From Bacillus sp. HNG (lineage in GTDB: Bacteria > Bacillota > Bacilli > Bacillales > Bacillaceae_L): a stretch of 64,000 nucleotides of DNA. The notes under the pieces were generated by a model, which worked only from the letters and a program-made list of their open reading frames with translations, ran no database searches and was not told where the DNA came from. The stretch covers positions 248,001 through 312,000 of the forward strand of contig NZ_QUQV01000004.1 of NCBI RefSeq assembly GCF_003400205.1. The letters are read 5' to 3'. Of this stretch, positions 1-9,571 are shown in pieces; position 1 is the first letter of the stretch; every line of letters begins with the position of its first letter. The position numbers were made by a program, and so were the translations under genes.

Positions 1-2
1 GT

Positions 3-70
3 CGATAGAATAGAAATAACACCGATAGAAATAGATTATCGCCGATAGAATCAAATTATCGATGATAGAG
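3..70. repeat. 20-bp tandem repeat at window edge
   Basis: CGATAGAA recurs at 3, 23 and 43, and as TGATAGAG at 63, an exact 20-bp period. The linkers between units are AT-rich and variable. The array runs off the left edge, so its full length is unknown. It resembles in style the GCGCAATT arrays at 10.2, 28.1 and 43.6 kb. Confidence 0.7.
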
Positions 71-81
71 ATCCAAAGAAG

Positions 82-99
82 GGGGTACAGTTGTACCCC
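82..99. promoter_or_regulatory. GTAC palindrome, copy 1
   Basis: GGGGTACAGTTGTACCCC, 8-bp arms around a 2-bp centre. A second identical copy lies at 296-313. The core GTACAGTTGTAC recurs (reverse-complemented) upstream of the XRE regulator at 52132. This looks like a protein-binding operator; the protein is unknown. Confidence 0.5.
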
Positions 100-295
100 G
101 TTTGAAGGTCAGTACCGGATTTGTCTGCACGACTTTTCCTAAGATACCTAGATTTGAATTATTTGCCAGATTGTCTTTAAAACGCTTGTTAGTCGAAGCG
201 GGCAATCGATTGAAAACGCGAATAGAGGCTGTTGAATGATCACAACGAGAGAGGAAAAAAACGCAGTATACGAGAGTTTGTCTACCGTTTGCAAG

Positions 296-313
296 GGGGT
301 ACAGTTGTACCCC
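296..313. promoter_or_regulatory. GTAC palindrome, copy 2
   Basis: Identical to the 18-bp site at 82-99, 214 bp away. The stretch from 56 to 442 is open on the minus strand from a GTG (128 codons) and both palindromes fall inside it. I do not recognise the product, and it may not be a gene. Confidence 0.45.
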
Positions 314-544
314 TTTGTCCATTTGCTGGATAAATGATTCAATCTGCTTTGAATTATAGGTACATTCTTGAATTTCATCATATGTTTTTGAAGAAAATAA
401 AAGAGATAGAGGACTGGGAACTAGGTTAGCAGCGCGGGTCACGCGGTCTCTTTCTTAAAGGCTGTTTTCGTAAATTTTGTTTTTTTTGGATATGATTGTG
501 CGAAGGAAAATAGTAATTGTTTGCCTTCCTGTGATTTTGGCGGA

Positions 545-650
545 TGGTACGAGACTCCTGCGGGAATAGCGAGCCAAGCGAGACCCCGCAGTGAAGCGAG
601 GAGGCTTGCGGATCGCCCGCGGAAAGCGAGTACCAGAAGCGAAATCACCC
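545..650. repeat. GC-rich Bacillus-type intergenic repeat
   Basis: This segment contains GAGACTCCTGCGGG, GAGACCCCGCAGTGAAGCG, GCCCGCGGAAAGCGAGTA and AGAAGCGAAATCACCC. I recognise this wording from intergenic repeats scattered in Bacillaceae genomes. Complementary CTGCGGG/CCCGCAG arms predict a folded transcript. It is much richer in G+C than its surroundings. The minus-strand open frame over it (439-669) is a typical false gene call. Function unknown. Confidence 0.65.
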
Positions 651-700
651 TATGTTTTAATAGCAACAATCTTTAAGAAATGAGCCTTCTTAAACATAGA

Positions 701-730
701 AAAAAGTAGCTACATAGATAGCTACTTTTT
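701..730 (-). terminator. Terminator after pbuX
   Basis: Inverted repeat AAAAAGTAGCTA / TAGCTACTTTTT with a 6-base loop. U-rich runs follow on both strands. It lies about 50 bp past the pbuX stop and can end the xpt-pbuX transcript. Confidence 0.85.
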
Positions 731-750
731 GATTTTATTAGAATAGCGGT

Positions 751-778
751 GGGACAGTGAACCTGTCCCTGTGTCCCT
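751..778. repeat. GGGACAGG-family palindrome, copy 1
   Basis: Imperfect palindrome GGGACAGTGAACCTGTCCCT followed by GTGTCCCT. It belongs to a family of about 20 copies in the window built from GGGACAGG/CCTGTCCC or GGAACCGTCCC words. This copy runs into the pbuX gene end: the TAG stop (777-779, minus strand) overlaps its last bases. Confidence 0.75.
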
Positions 779-2080
779 ACGATGCCTTCTGACCTTCCAG
801 CACCTGGACCGTTTTTTCTGACGGTTTTTTCATGAAGATGAGGTTCATCACGATGGCTGTTAGGCTGCCGATGACGATTCCGTTACTAGTTATGATTTGG
901 ACGCCTTTTGGCAGGTTTGCGAATAGGGTTGGGACGGTTGTGATGCCAAGTCCCATTCCGATTGAACATGCCATGATTAATAGATTTTCTTGTGATGAAA
1001 AGTCAACTTTGCTAAGCATTTTGATTCCCGCAGAAATAACCATTCCAAACATCGCAAGCATCGCTCCGCCGAGAACTGGTGTTGGAATAACAGTTGTGAA
1101 CGCGCCAACTTTTGGAAGGAATCCAAGTATAATTAAAAATGCCCCAGCAGCGTAGATTACAGTGTTCTTTTTTACACCTGAAAGTTGGATTAGTCCAACG
1201 TTTTGTGAGTACGTTGTATATGGGAACGCGTTGAAAATTCCGCCTAAAATGGTCGCAATTCCTTCTGCGCGGTATCCCTTTGATATCTCTTTTTCTGATA
1301 GTTTTTTACCAGTGATATCACTCAGTGCGAAGTAAACGCCTGATGCTTCCACAAGCCCCACGATTAAAACTAATATCATCATGATAATCGCTGATGGCTC
1401 AAACGTTGGCATCCCGAAGTAGAATGGTTTCGGCATGTGCATCCAAGACGCATCTGCTACTGCTGAAAAATCAACCTTGCCTAAGAAATAAGCTACTGCT
1501 GTTCCAACGATTAAACCAAGTAAAATGGCAATTTGACGCATAAAACCTTTTGCAAAACGATACAACACTAAGATGAATAATAAAGTTCCGAATGAAAGGG
1601 CAAGGTTTTGAACTGAACCGAAATCTGCGCTTCCAACTCCGCCCGCCATGTCGTTCATTGCAACTGGAATGAGCGTAATCCCAATAATGGTAACAACTGA
1701 ACCGGTCACGACTGGAGGGAAGTATTTTACGAGCTTACCAAAGATAGTAGAAACGAGAACAAGGAATACACCGCCAGCTAAAATCGAACCGTAAATCGCG
1801 GATATCCCATACTGTCCTCCGATTGCAATCATTGGTCCGACTGCTGTAAACGTACAACCGAGCATAACGGGTAGCCCGATACCGAAATATTTATTTTTCC
1901 ACACCTGTAAAAGCGTTGCGATTCCACACATTAACAAGTCAATTGAAACAAGATACGTGAGCTGCTCACTTGATAAGCCGATGGCGCCACCGACGATGAG
2001 GGGCACAATCACGGCACCTGCGTACATCGCGAGTACGTGTTGAATTCCGAGAGAAGCTGTTTTAAATAGATTCCCTTTCA

Positions 2081-2081
<1 letters not shown>
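777..2081 (-). CDS. pbuX: Xanthine permease PbuX
   Basis: A 434-residue integral membrane protein of the NCS2 (nucleobase:cation symporter-2) family, expected to import xanthine across the cytoplasmic membrane. The sequence shows a run of some 12-14 hydrophobic helices, a glycine-rich GLPVMLGCTFTAVGPM segment, and the family signature around QNVGLIQLSGVKKN near residue 290. Length is normal for the family. The ATG overlaps the xpt stop in a TAATG arrangement, so the two genes are translationally coupled and share the guanine riboswitch. The gene ends inside a short palindromic repeat and is followed by a terminator at 701-730. A uracil or urate specificity cannot be excluded from sequence alone, but the pairing with xpt makes xanthine the best assignment. 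Confidence 0.93.
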
Positions 2082-2753
<672 letters not shown>

Positions 2754-2793
2754 AACGAAGGAAAGTGGAATAAGCATAAATGCATTCCCATTG

Positions 2794-2868
2794 CTCACTC
2801 ATAGTCAGCACATTTACGGTGCGCTGGTAGAAACTTACGGGCCTTATCCCCGTGATTATATGAGTGAA
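2794..2868 (-). promoter_or_regulatory. Guanine riboswitch aptamer
   Basis: The minus strand reads CACTCATATAATCACGGGGAT, then AAGTTTCTACC, then CCGTAAATGT and GACTATGAGTG. This matches the purine riboswitch fold: P1 (CACTCATA/TATGAGTG), two hairpins with interacting loops, and the conserved TTTCTACC junction. The discriminating base in GACTATG is C, which selects guanine or hypoxanthine rather than adenine. It precedes xpt-pbuX, its usual target. Confidence 0.95.
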
Positions 2869-2894
2869 TGCCGATATTCAAATGGTATGTTGGT

Positions 2895-2923
2895 ATTATA
2901 TGATGGGAGGCGGGATTTGTAAA
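2895..2923 (-). promoter_or_regulatory. SigA promoter of xpt-pbuX
   Basis: On the minus strand TTTACA is separated by 17 bases from TATAAT. It lies about 27 bases before the aptamer, leaving a short leader. It is the only strong promoter I see ahead of the riboswitch. Confidence 0.75.
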
Positions 2924-3130
2924 TGGTGGGAGTTGGAAAAAGGGGGGATGGGGTTATGGAGTTGCTCTGTGTCCCATTTCAAAATTTTTTTATTATTTTT
3001 GTAGGCTATTAAATTTAACCTGAGTAAATGGACGAGTTATAATCCCACAGAGACCTCTGTTTTTGATTCTATGAAACTTTTATTATTTCGATATATGAAA
3101 TTACGAGAAAATGCAAACTACATATTCTAC

Positions 3131-3177
3131 ATTCTATAGAATATAGTATTGACAGATTCTATAGAATATAGAATAAT
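3131..3177 (+). promoter_or_regulatory. Promoter with twin ATTCTATAGAAT operators
   Basis: TTGACA (3149-3154), a 17-bp spacer, then AATAAT (3172-3177) forms a SigA promoter. The 12-bp palindrome ATTCTATAGAAT lies once just upstream of the -35 (3131-3142) and once exactly in the spacer (3156-3167), 25 bp apart. A repressor there would block polymerase. The GntR protein at 7369-8025, at the end of the same unit, is the obvious candidate (inference). Confidence 0.75.
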
Positions 3178-3230
3178 GGGTGACAAATCGGAGTATTAAG
3201 AAAATTTAAAACTGAAAGGGTTTGACTAAC

Positions 3231-4220
3231 ATGATGGAAATCTTGATGAGTAAGGGTGCGAAACAAATTGTTGAGGTGTGTGCAAAGGTGCAGGAAAATG
3301 AGAGCGTTGTCATCGTTGCAGAGCCGAAGACAATGAATATTGCAAAGAGTGTAGCAGCGGCGGTTACGGCTGTTGGAGCAGAGCCTTCAATTATGACAAT
3401 CATTCCGCGTAAAGCTGATAGTACAGAACCACCAAAGACTGTTGCTGCAGCAATGAAGGAAAGCGACGTATTTATCAGCGCAGTGTTTACATCGATCACT
3501 CATACGCAAGCGGTTGTTGATGCGTGTAAAAACGGCTCTAGAGGCATCATGCTCACACAATTTGATGAGAACATGCTAATTAATAGTGGTGTTCATGCGG
3601 ATTTCCCGAGTGTTGCCCCATTATGTAAGGCAGTTGCGAACGTTCTTGAGGATGCGAAAGACATTCACTTAACGACGATTCACGGGACAGACCTTCGTTT
3701 AACGGCTGTTGGTCGAAAAAGTAACGCGATGACTTGTATGGTTGAACCAGGTCAATTTGCACCTGTACCAACAGTGGAAGCGAATGTATCTCCAATTGAG
3801 CACAAAGCAACTGGAACAATTGTAGCGGATGCAAGTATCCCATACCTTGGTATTGGTGTATTAAAAGAAAACGTGGTTTGTAAGGTTGAAGATGGCTTCA
3901 TTACAGAAATTACGGGTGGACATGAAGCGAAGATTTTACGAGAAGACCTTGCGGCAAAAAATGACCCGAACGTGTATAACATTGCAGAAATCGGTGTGGG
4001 TCTAAACCCTAATTGTAAATTTAACGGCTTCATGCTTGAAGATGAGGGTGTCTTCGGATCTGTACATATTGGAATCGGATCCAGTATTACTCTAGGTGGA
4101 ACCATAAAAGCGGCTTGCCACTATGATTTAATCCAAACAGGAGTCACTTTGGTAGTGGATGGTGTGACAATCATTAAGGATGGGGAAGTTGTTTTAGAAT
4201 ACGAAAAAGCACTGGCATAA
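3231..4220 (+). CDS. NicX/M29-family metalloenzyme
   Basis: A soluble protein of about 329 residues related to the leucyl aminopeptidase (M29)/2,5-dihydroxypyridine dioxygenase (NicX) group. Visible features are an N-terminal alpha/beta half (SVVIVAEPKT..., with repeated Val/Ile strands) and a C-terminal part with a conserved GSVHIGIGSS segment and an H-x-D pair (ACHYD, near residue 298). NicX uses an H-x-D pair among its iron ligands. I chose the ATG at 3231, ten bases after GAAAGGG; an upstream TTG at 3222 is possible. It heads a unit with a tripartite carboxylate transporter and a GntR regulator, so it more likely opens or cleaves an imported small molecule than trims peptides. The substrate is unknown. 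Confidence 0.7.
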   Translation: MMEILMSKGAKQIVEVCAKVQENESVVIVAEPKTMNIAKSVAAAVTAVGAEPSIMTIIPRKADSTEPPKTVAAAMKESDVFISAVFTSITHTQAVVDACKNGSRGIMLTQFDENMLINSGVHADFPSVAPLCKAVANVLEDAKDIHLTTIHGTDLRLTAVGRKSNAMTCMVEPGQFAPVPTVEANVSPIEHKATGTIVADASIPYLGIGVLKENVVCKVEDGFITEITGGHEAKILREDLAAKNDPNVYNIAEIGVGLNPNCKFNGFMLEDEGVFGSVHIGIGSSITLGGTIKAACHYDLIQTGVTLVVDGVTIIKDGEVVLEYEKALA

Positions 4221-4294
4221 CTGGCGAAGCAAGGGGGAACAAATCTGAGCTCCCCTGGACTGCCAATCAAAATATATATAAACGGAGGGTCAAT

Positions 4295-5275
4295 ATGAAA
4301 AAAGTACTTTTATTTGCAGTAATCTGTTTTACACTCGTTTTAGCCGCTTGTTCTGGCTCAAATTCTACAAGCTCTAAGGATTCAAAGTCAAAAAATGAGT
4401 ACCCAGCTGAAACATTGAATGTTGTGATTCCGTTTGGTCCTGGTGGTGGTACGGACCTTCATATTCGAAAAATCATTGAAATTATCCAGAAAAATGATTG
4501 GTATAACGGTGATATTAAAATTGAAAACCGTGAAGGTGGAAGCGGGGCAACTGGTTGGGGATTTGTAAACAGTAAAAAAGGTGACCCATATATTTTAACT
4601 GCTACAAGTGCCAGTCTTTTTACAACACCACTGGTTTCTGATCTTGGCTTTACGTATGAATCGTTCACACCAGTTGCGCTAATGGGAGCAGATGATTTAT
4701 TCCTTTTAGTTAAAGAAGAGTCTGACATCAAGAACATTGATGACTTTATCGCAGCAGCGAAAGCGAAAAAACTTAAAATTGGTGGGGTTGGACAGGTAAG
4801 TGATGAAATGATTATTCCAAATATGTTTGCGGAAGCTGCGGGATTCGAGTTTGATTACGTTCCGTTTCAAGGTGCAGGCGAGCTAACGAGTGCCCTTTTA
4901 TCAGATAGCTTGGATGCCATTGTAGGGAATCCAACTAGAGCACTTGGTCAAATTGAAGGTGGATTAATGAGACCACTTGCATTCTCAGGGGTTGAGCGCT
5001 TCCCAGCGTTAAAGGATGTACCGACTTTTACAGAGCTTGGCTATGAGGTGAACCTATCTCAGCCACGTGGAGTTTTGTTAGCGGGTGATGTTGACGAAAG
5101 TGTCCAACAATACTGGATTGATACCATCAAAAAAGTATATGAAACAGATGAGTGGAAGCAGTTTGTTGAAGAGACGGGTCTTTCCGATCGCTATCTTGAA
5201 GGCGCAGAGTTTAAAGCTCTGTTAGATGAAACAAGCGAAAAATACTCAACTTCAATCGAAAAGTACAATAAATAA
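4295..5275 (+). CDS. TTT substrate-binding lipoprotein (TctC family)
   Basis: A 326-residue secreted solute binder of the tripartite tricarboxylate transporter class (Bug/TctC). A lipoprotein signal ends in LAAC (Cys19), followed by a Ser/Lys-rich linker. The mature part opens with LNVVIPFGPGGGTDLHIR, the family's carboxylate-binding loop, and contains the expected FVPFQGAGE-like segment (DYVPFQGAGELTSALL). It should anchor in the outer leaflet of the membrane and deliver a carboxylate to TctA/TctB. A ribosome site (GGAGG) precedes the ATG. A strong hairpin directly after the gene may raise its mRNA level over the membrane genes. Confidence 0.9.
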   Translation: MKKVLLFAVICFTLVLAACSGSNSTSSKDSKSKNEYPAETLNVVIPFGPGGGTDLHIRKIIEIIQKNDWYNGDIKIENREGGSGATGWGFVNSKKGDPYILTATSASLFTTPLVSDLGFTYESFTPVALMGADDLFLLVKEESDIKNIDDFIAAAKAKKLKIGGVGQVSDEMIIPNMFAEAAGFEFDYVPFQGAGELTSALLSDSLDAIVGNPTRALGQIEGGLMRPLAFSGVERFPALKDVPTFTELGYEVNLSQPRGVLLAGDVDESVQQYWIDTIKKVYETDEWKQFVEETGLSDRYLEGAEFKALLDETSEKYSTSIEKYNK

Positions 5276-5279
5276 TCAC

Positions 5280-5319
5280 GAAGGGAATGGAGGTCTTCAT
5301 CCTAATCTCCATTCCCTTC
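5280..5319 (+). terminator. Intercistronic hairpin after TctC gene
   Basis: GAAGGGAATGGAG pairs with CTCCATTCCCTTC around a 14-base loop, a perfect 13-bp stem. The following CTTTC is only weakly U-rich, so it more likely protects the binder mRNA or terminates partially than fully stops transcription. Confidence 0.65.
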
Positions 5320-5354
5320 CTTTCTCAAAATATAAAGAAGAAAGGAAAAGGAGC

Positions 5355-5798
5355 ATGGGTAAAAACATTTTTTCCTTACTTATAGTCATTTTTGCAGGTG
5401 TTTATTTAATTTTATCGCTTCAATTTCCGTTTATGAAAGACAGCCGTCCCGGAGCCGGCTTCTTACCGATATTAATCTCTGTTGGATTATTAGTATTATC
5501 ACTTATTGATTTAGTCAAATCCTACAAAGAAAACAAAGATTCTAAGTTAGATCGAACCTATTTAAAAGACTTTATTATGATTGCGTCTGCTATCGCGATT
5601 TATATTATCTTATTATCAGTTTTAGGTGCACTCATCGGAACAATTATCTTTACGTTTATCGTGTTAACGTTAATAAACAAACGCAAAAATTTACAAAATA
5701 TCTTGATTTCTTTGATCGGATCAGCGGTCATATATGTGTTTTTTGAATATCTGCTAGGCACTAATCTACCGTTGGGTTTATTTGAAAGATTCATTTAA
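5355..5798 (+). CDS. TTT small membrane subunit (TctB family)
   Basis: A 147-residue membrane protein, the small subunit of the tripartite tricarboxylate transporter. Four hydrophobic helices are evident, with the PGAGFLPILIS motif after the first helix that marks TctB proteins. I placed the start at the ATG after AAAAGGAGC; the longer open frame to 5226 overlaps the TctC gene and lacks a ribosome site. It lies between the binder and the large subunit in the usual order. Confidence 0.85.
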   Translation: MGKNIFSLLIVIFAGVYLILSLQFPFMKDSRPGAGFLPILISVGLLVLSLIDLVKSYKENKDSKLDRTYLKDFIMIASAIAIYIILLSVLGALIGTIIFTFIVLTLINKRKNLQNILISLIGSAVIYVFFEYLLGTNLPLGLFERFI

Positions 5799-5822
5799 TC
5801 GCACCTAAGGGAGGAAATAAAC

Positions 5823-7349
5823 ATGGAGTTTTTACAAAATGTCATGACAGGGATTGAAGTGGCATTCACCCCGACAAATCTATTGTTTGTGTTTTTGGGT
5901 GCATTAATTGGTATGATCGTTGGAATTATTCCCGGTTTTGGTGCATCCGCGGGAATCGCGATTTTATTACCGGTTACGTTTTCGCTGGAGCCAACAACAG
6001 CGATAATCATGCTTGCTGGTATTTATTACGGCTCCCAGTACGGAGGTGCTGTAACCTCGATTCTCATTAATACGCCAGGTGATTCAGCAGCTGTCGTCAC
6101 AACCTTTGAAGGATATAAAATGACGTTACAGGGGCAAGCGGGTAAAGCGATGATTTATCAAGCAATCGCATCCTTTATAGGAGGAGCTATTGGGGTATTT
6201 TTAATCTACACATTCATCCCATTTTTTACGGGAGTCGCAATGAAATTCGGACCTCCAGAATATTTTATGCTGATGCTTATGGGTCTCTTAACGCTAGTTT
6301 GGATGACTGACGAAAGCCGTATGAAAGGAATGATTTCCGCGTTCATCGGACTGGCTGTAGCTACCGTTGGGGTTGACGTGATTTCAGGGATGCCGCGCTT
6401 CACTTTTAACTCGCCGTTTTTAATTAACGGAATCAATTTTATTCCAGTTGCAATAGGGTTATTTGGAGTTGGAGAGTTGCTTCACCGGATATATGAAGGT
6501 GGTCACAAAAGTGTAGAAGTGGACAGTAGCAATATCGATTTATCTATTAAGAATAAAAAGAACTGGCCAACTTGGCTGGAAGTGTGGGCGGATAAGTTTG
6601 CGTACATCAGAGGTTCGGTTATCGGATTTTTAACAGGAGTTTTACCAGGGGCTGGCGCAACAATCGCTTCCTTTTTCTCTTATTCCGTTGAGAAAAAGGT
6701 TTCTAAAACACCTGAAAAGTTCGGAACAGGACATAGTAAGGGACTTGTTGCACCAGAGGCGGCGAACAACGCAGCAACAGCTGGTGCAATGGTACCGCTG
6801 TTAACATTAGGTATTCCAGGATCTGCATCAACTGCCATTTTATTAGGTGCATTTTTAATGTATGGATTGCAGCCAGGACCATTACTTATGACTCAAAATC
6901 CAGAGTTTTCATGGGGAATTATAACGAGTATGCACCTTGGAAATATGATATTATTAATAATAAATATCATTTCTATTCCATTATTTCTATATATTGTAAA
7001 AATGCCATATAGATACTTGGTGCCAATCATTATTACTCTGTGCGCTATCGGAACATTCTGTTTAAATTCAAGTTTCATCGATGTATGGCTCCTATTGATT
7101 TTCGGACTGATAGGCTTTTTCATGAAGCTATACGGTTATTCACCGGCAGCACTTGTGTTAGCATTGGTGCTTGGACCACTGGCTGAGAATACATTAAGAC
7201 AATCACTGCTTATGTCTGAATCAGGTCTAGGAATTTTCCTAAGCCGTCCAATTTCATTAGGGTTCCTTATATTAATTTTAGTTATTATCGTCTACCCGTA
7301 TATTACGAAACTATTAAACCGTAATAAAAACATTTCAAAGCAAGCATAA
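5823..7349 (+). CDS. TTT large membrane subunit (TctA family)
   Basis: A 508-residue protein with about 12 membrane helices, the transport subunit of the tripartite tricarboxylate transporter. It shows the two family repeats: IIPGFGASAGIAILLPVTF near residue 38 and GVLPGAGATIASFFSY near residue 272, plus GIPGSASTAILLGAF. Together with TctB and the TctC lipoprotein it should import a carboxylate using the ion gradient. AGGGAGG precedes the ATG, 25 bp after tctB. The substrate is not predictable from the sequence; the neighbours suggest an N-containing carboxylate. Confidence 0.92.
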   Translation: MEFLQNVMTGIEVAFTPTNLLFVFLGALIGMIVGIIPGFGASAGIAILLPVTFSLEPTTAIIMLAGIYYGSQYGGAVTSILINTPGDSAAVVTTFEGYKMTLQGQAGKAMIYQAIASFIGGAIGVFLIYTFIPFFTGVAMKFGPPEYFMLMLMGLLTLVWMTDESRMKGMISAFIGLAVATVGVDVISGMPRFTFNSPFLINGINFIPVAIGLFGVGELLHRIYEGGHKSVEVDSSNIDLSIKNKKNWPTWLEVWADKFAYIRGSVIGFLTGVLPGAGATIASFFSYSVEKKVSKTPEKFGTGHSKGLVAPEAANNAATAGAMVPLLTLGIPGSASTAILLGAFLMYGLQPGPLLMTQNPEFSWGIITSMHLGNMILLIINIISIPLFLYIVKMPYRYLVPIIITLCAIGTFCLNSSFIDVWLLLIFGLIGFFMKLYGYSPAALVLALVLGPLAENTLRQSLLMSESGLGIFLSRPISLGFLILILVIIVYPYITKLLNRNKNISKQA

Positions 7350-7368
7350 ATAATCTCGGAGGAATGAT

Positions 7369-8025
7369 ATGAAACTTCCAGGCCTCGAGTCTGTTGAAAG
7401 ACAGCCACTGAATGTAATCGTATATGAAAAATTAAAAAGTTCCATTGTTAATGGAGATATTGAGCCGGGGACAAGAATCACCGAAGCGACCGTAAGTAAA
7501 CAGTTAAATGTGAGCAGTACACCGGTTCGTGAAGCATTTCGAAAATTATCTGCAGAAGGGTTAATCACAATTGTTCCATGGAAAGGTGCAATTGTGCAAG
7601 AGTTCACCTCAAAGCAAATACAAGATGTGTATCAATGTAGAACAAGCTTAGAGGAGTTGGCAGTTGAGCTTGCGATTCCTAGAATGGATGAAGACGGAAT
7701 TAAGCAATTAAAGGAATGTGTAAAAAAATCCATGACTTGTGAATCGCATACCGAATATGTCGAACTAAACACGAAATTGCATGATTTGATTTATGAGTAC
7801 GCCGACAACCCAACTCTGATGAACTTATACAACCAGATTAAGGACGTTGTAATCAATAACCGAATTGTGACATCGTACAGTGAAGAACGAAAAAAACAAA
7901 TCATTCAAGAACACGAAGCAATCATTAAGTACATCGAACTAAAAGATATCGATAACGCCAAACAAGCCGTTCGTGACCATATTATTAAAGGATACAATCA
8001 TATAAAGACGAGGTTTGAAAAATGA
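7369..8025 (+). CDS. GntR-family (FadR/FCD) repressor
   Basis: A 218-residue transcription factor. The first 75 residues hold the winged helix (IVNGDIEPGTRITEATVSKQ ... STPVREAFRKL), and the rest is an all-helical FCD ligand-binding domain. Residues such as D, H and E in the FCD part (for example HDLIYEYADN and HEAIIKYIELKD) suit a metal-assisted carboxylate site. It is the last gene of the TTT unit and likely controls it through the ATTCTATAGAAT operators at 3131-3167 (inference). AAAGGAGG-like GGAGGAATG precedes the ATG. Confidence 0.88.
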   Translation: MKLPGLESVERQPLNVIVYEKLKSSIVNGDIEPGTRITEATVSKQLNVSSTPVREAFRKLSAEGLITIVPWKGAIVQEFTSKQIQDVYQCRTSLEELAVELAIPRMDEDGIKQLKECVKKSMTCESHTEYVELNTKLHDLIYEYADNPTLMNLYNQIKDVVINNRIVTSYSEERKKQIIQEHEAIIKYIELKDIDNAKQAVRDHIIKGYNHIKTRFEK

Positions 8026-8027
8026 TT

Positions 8028-8056
8028 GGGTCAAGGGGACAGGTCCTGCGTCCCAA
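8028..8056. repeat. GGGACAGG-family palindrome, copy 2
   Basis: GGGTCAAGGGGACAGGTCCTGCGTCCC, beginning 3 bases after the GntR stop codon and just ahead of the convergent terminator. Confidence 0.65.
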
Positions 8057-8059
8057 AGA

Positions 8060-8092
8060 AAAGGATGCACAAAAAAGACGTGCATCCTTTTT
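8060..8092. terminator. Bidirectional terminator
   Basis: AAAGGATGCAC / GTGCATCCTTTTT with a 9-base loop. It sits between the convergent GntR and carbamoylase genes, with U runs usable from either side. Confidence 0.88.
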
Positions 8093-8114
8093 ATATGGGC
8101 AATTCTTCTACCTT

Positions 8115-9398
8115 TTAATTATCATACCCCTCCAAAAAATCCTTCAACACATGAACGGATTGGACGCAGTCGCTTAAAGACGACCATTCGGCTGGGTTAT
8201 GGCTGATGCCATCTTTGCTTTGGACGAAAATCATCGCAACCGGTAAAACATGACCGACAATCATGGAGTCGTGACCGGCACCACTAGATAAAAACACCGG
8301 TTCAATCCCTTGTGCGACTACAGACTTTTCGAGTTTTTGCTGCATGTCCTCGCTGATTGGAACAGGTGCTTCGCGCAATGTTTCTTCATAGTGAAGTTCA
8401 ATCCCTTGTGCCGCGGAAATGGACTTTGCTTTTTCAATGACCAGTTCAACGAGCTGATCCCGAGTTTCTTTTTGGATATCACGGATATCAACAGTGAGTC
8501 GGACTTCGCCAGGAATGACATTCACGCCGTTTGGCAGTACATCAACCTTTCCAACGGTTGCGACTGCTGAGGAGCTAACTTGCTCAGGCAACGATTGAAC
8601 TTTGTAGATAAACTGGCTTGCGGCAACAAGTGCATCCCTACGGTCGTCCATTGGCGTATTGCCCGCATGCCCAGCGCGACCTGTAAACGTCATTTTTAAC
8701 CAACAAGGTCCCGCGATTCCAGTTACAATCCCAACTGGAACCCCTGCACGCTCCAACCTTTTTCCTTGTTCAATATGTATCTCAACAAACGCTTCAAGTT
8801 GATTGAGATCTCTTTTAGAATTAAAAAAGTCGTCAACCGACAGCCTGATATCCTCTAAAACCTTTGTAAAAGAGTGGCCATGAATGTCTTTTTTCGGAAG
8901 AAGCTCCTCTCTTGTCGCTTCGCCAATCATCGACGAACTTCCACTAAAACCGCCATTAAATCGTGCTCCTTCTTCGTCAGAAAAAATAACAACCTCAAAA
9001 GGACGTTCCGGTACAAAGCCTGTTTGTGTCCAAGCGTCCACTACCTCAAGGGCCGCAAGTACACCAAGGGGACCGTCGAAATGACCGCCGTTTGGAACAC
9101 TATCAACATGGGAGCCGGACAGGAGTGCAGGCAGATCAGAATTTTTACCATTGAGACGTCCGAAAACATTACCAGCGCCATCCTCGGTTACGGTAAGTCC
9201 TGCTTCTGTCATCCATTGCATCACCAAATCCTTCGCGGCCTTTTCTTCATGGGAAAAACCGATTCGGTGTGAGCCGTTATCAGCGGTTCGGCCAATTTCA
9301 GATAGAGCAGCAAGTCGTGACGCCAAACGCTTTCCACTGACGCCGTTTTTATCTAATGAAAAATCATAATCTGATATTAATTTTTCGAAAAAATTCAT
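8115..9398 (-). CDS. N-carbamoyl-L-amino-acid hydrolase (M20 family)
   Basis: A 427-residue cytoplasmic amidohydrolase of the M20 carbamoylase/allantoate amidohydrolase group. The binuclear metal site is visible: GSHVDS (His97), HFDGP (Asp108), FSDEEG (Glu142-Glu143), HIEQG (His208) and HNPAEW (His400). The dimerisation domain carries GHAGNTPMDDR. Such enzymes hydrolyse N-carbamoyl or ureido groups next to a carboxylate. It faces the TTT/NicX-like unit convergently, so the two may serve one catabolic route for a ureido- or amide-bearing carboxylate (inference). The ribosome site AAAAGGAG lies ahead of the ATG. Allantoate or beta-ureidopropionate hydrolase activity is an alternative. Confidence 0.85.
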   Translation of the reverse strand: MNFFEKLISDYDFSLDKNGVSGKRLASRLAALSEIGRTADNGSHRIGFSHEEKAAKDLVMQWMTEAGLTVTEDGAGNVFGRLNGKNSDLPALLSGSHVDSVPNGGHFDGPLGVLAALEVVDAWTQTGFVPERPFEVVIFSDEEGARFNGGFSGSSSMIGEATREELLPKKDIHGHSFTKVLEDIRLSVDDFFNSKRDLNQLEAFVEIHIEQGKRLERAGVPVGIVTGIAGPCWLKMTFTGRAGHAGNTPMDDRRDALVAASQFIYKVQSLPEQVSSSAVATVGKVDVLPNGVNVIPGEVRLTVDIRDIQKETRDQLVELVIEKAKSISAAQGIELHYEETLREAPVPISEDMQQKLEKSVVAQGIEPVFLSSGAGHDSMIVGHVLPVAMIFVQSKDGISHNPAEWSSLSDCVQSVHVLKDFLEGYDN

Positions 9399-9571
9399 AG
9401 GGATGCTCCTTTTACTAGATTTTTCTACATTTTATCATATAGGTGTGAAAAATAATGCGAACAAATGTTCTGTTTTTACTAGTAATCTATTATCTGAAAT
9501 GTTAAAATAGGGGTACAGTTACATAATGCGGGTGGGCGGTTAGCCACTTCCTTGAGAAGGGAGGTGGTCAG

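Noticed and set aside
56-442. 128-codon minus-strand frame from a GTG
   Set aside because: The ribosome site is weak and no family is recognisable. Two identical 18-bp palindromes lie inside it and its end runs into the 20-bp tandem repeat. I left it out as a gene but noted it under the palindromes.
439-669. 76-codon minus-strand frame
   Set aside because: It is a translation of the GC-rich Bacillus-type intergenic repeat and has no ribosome site.
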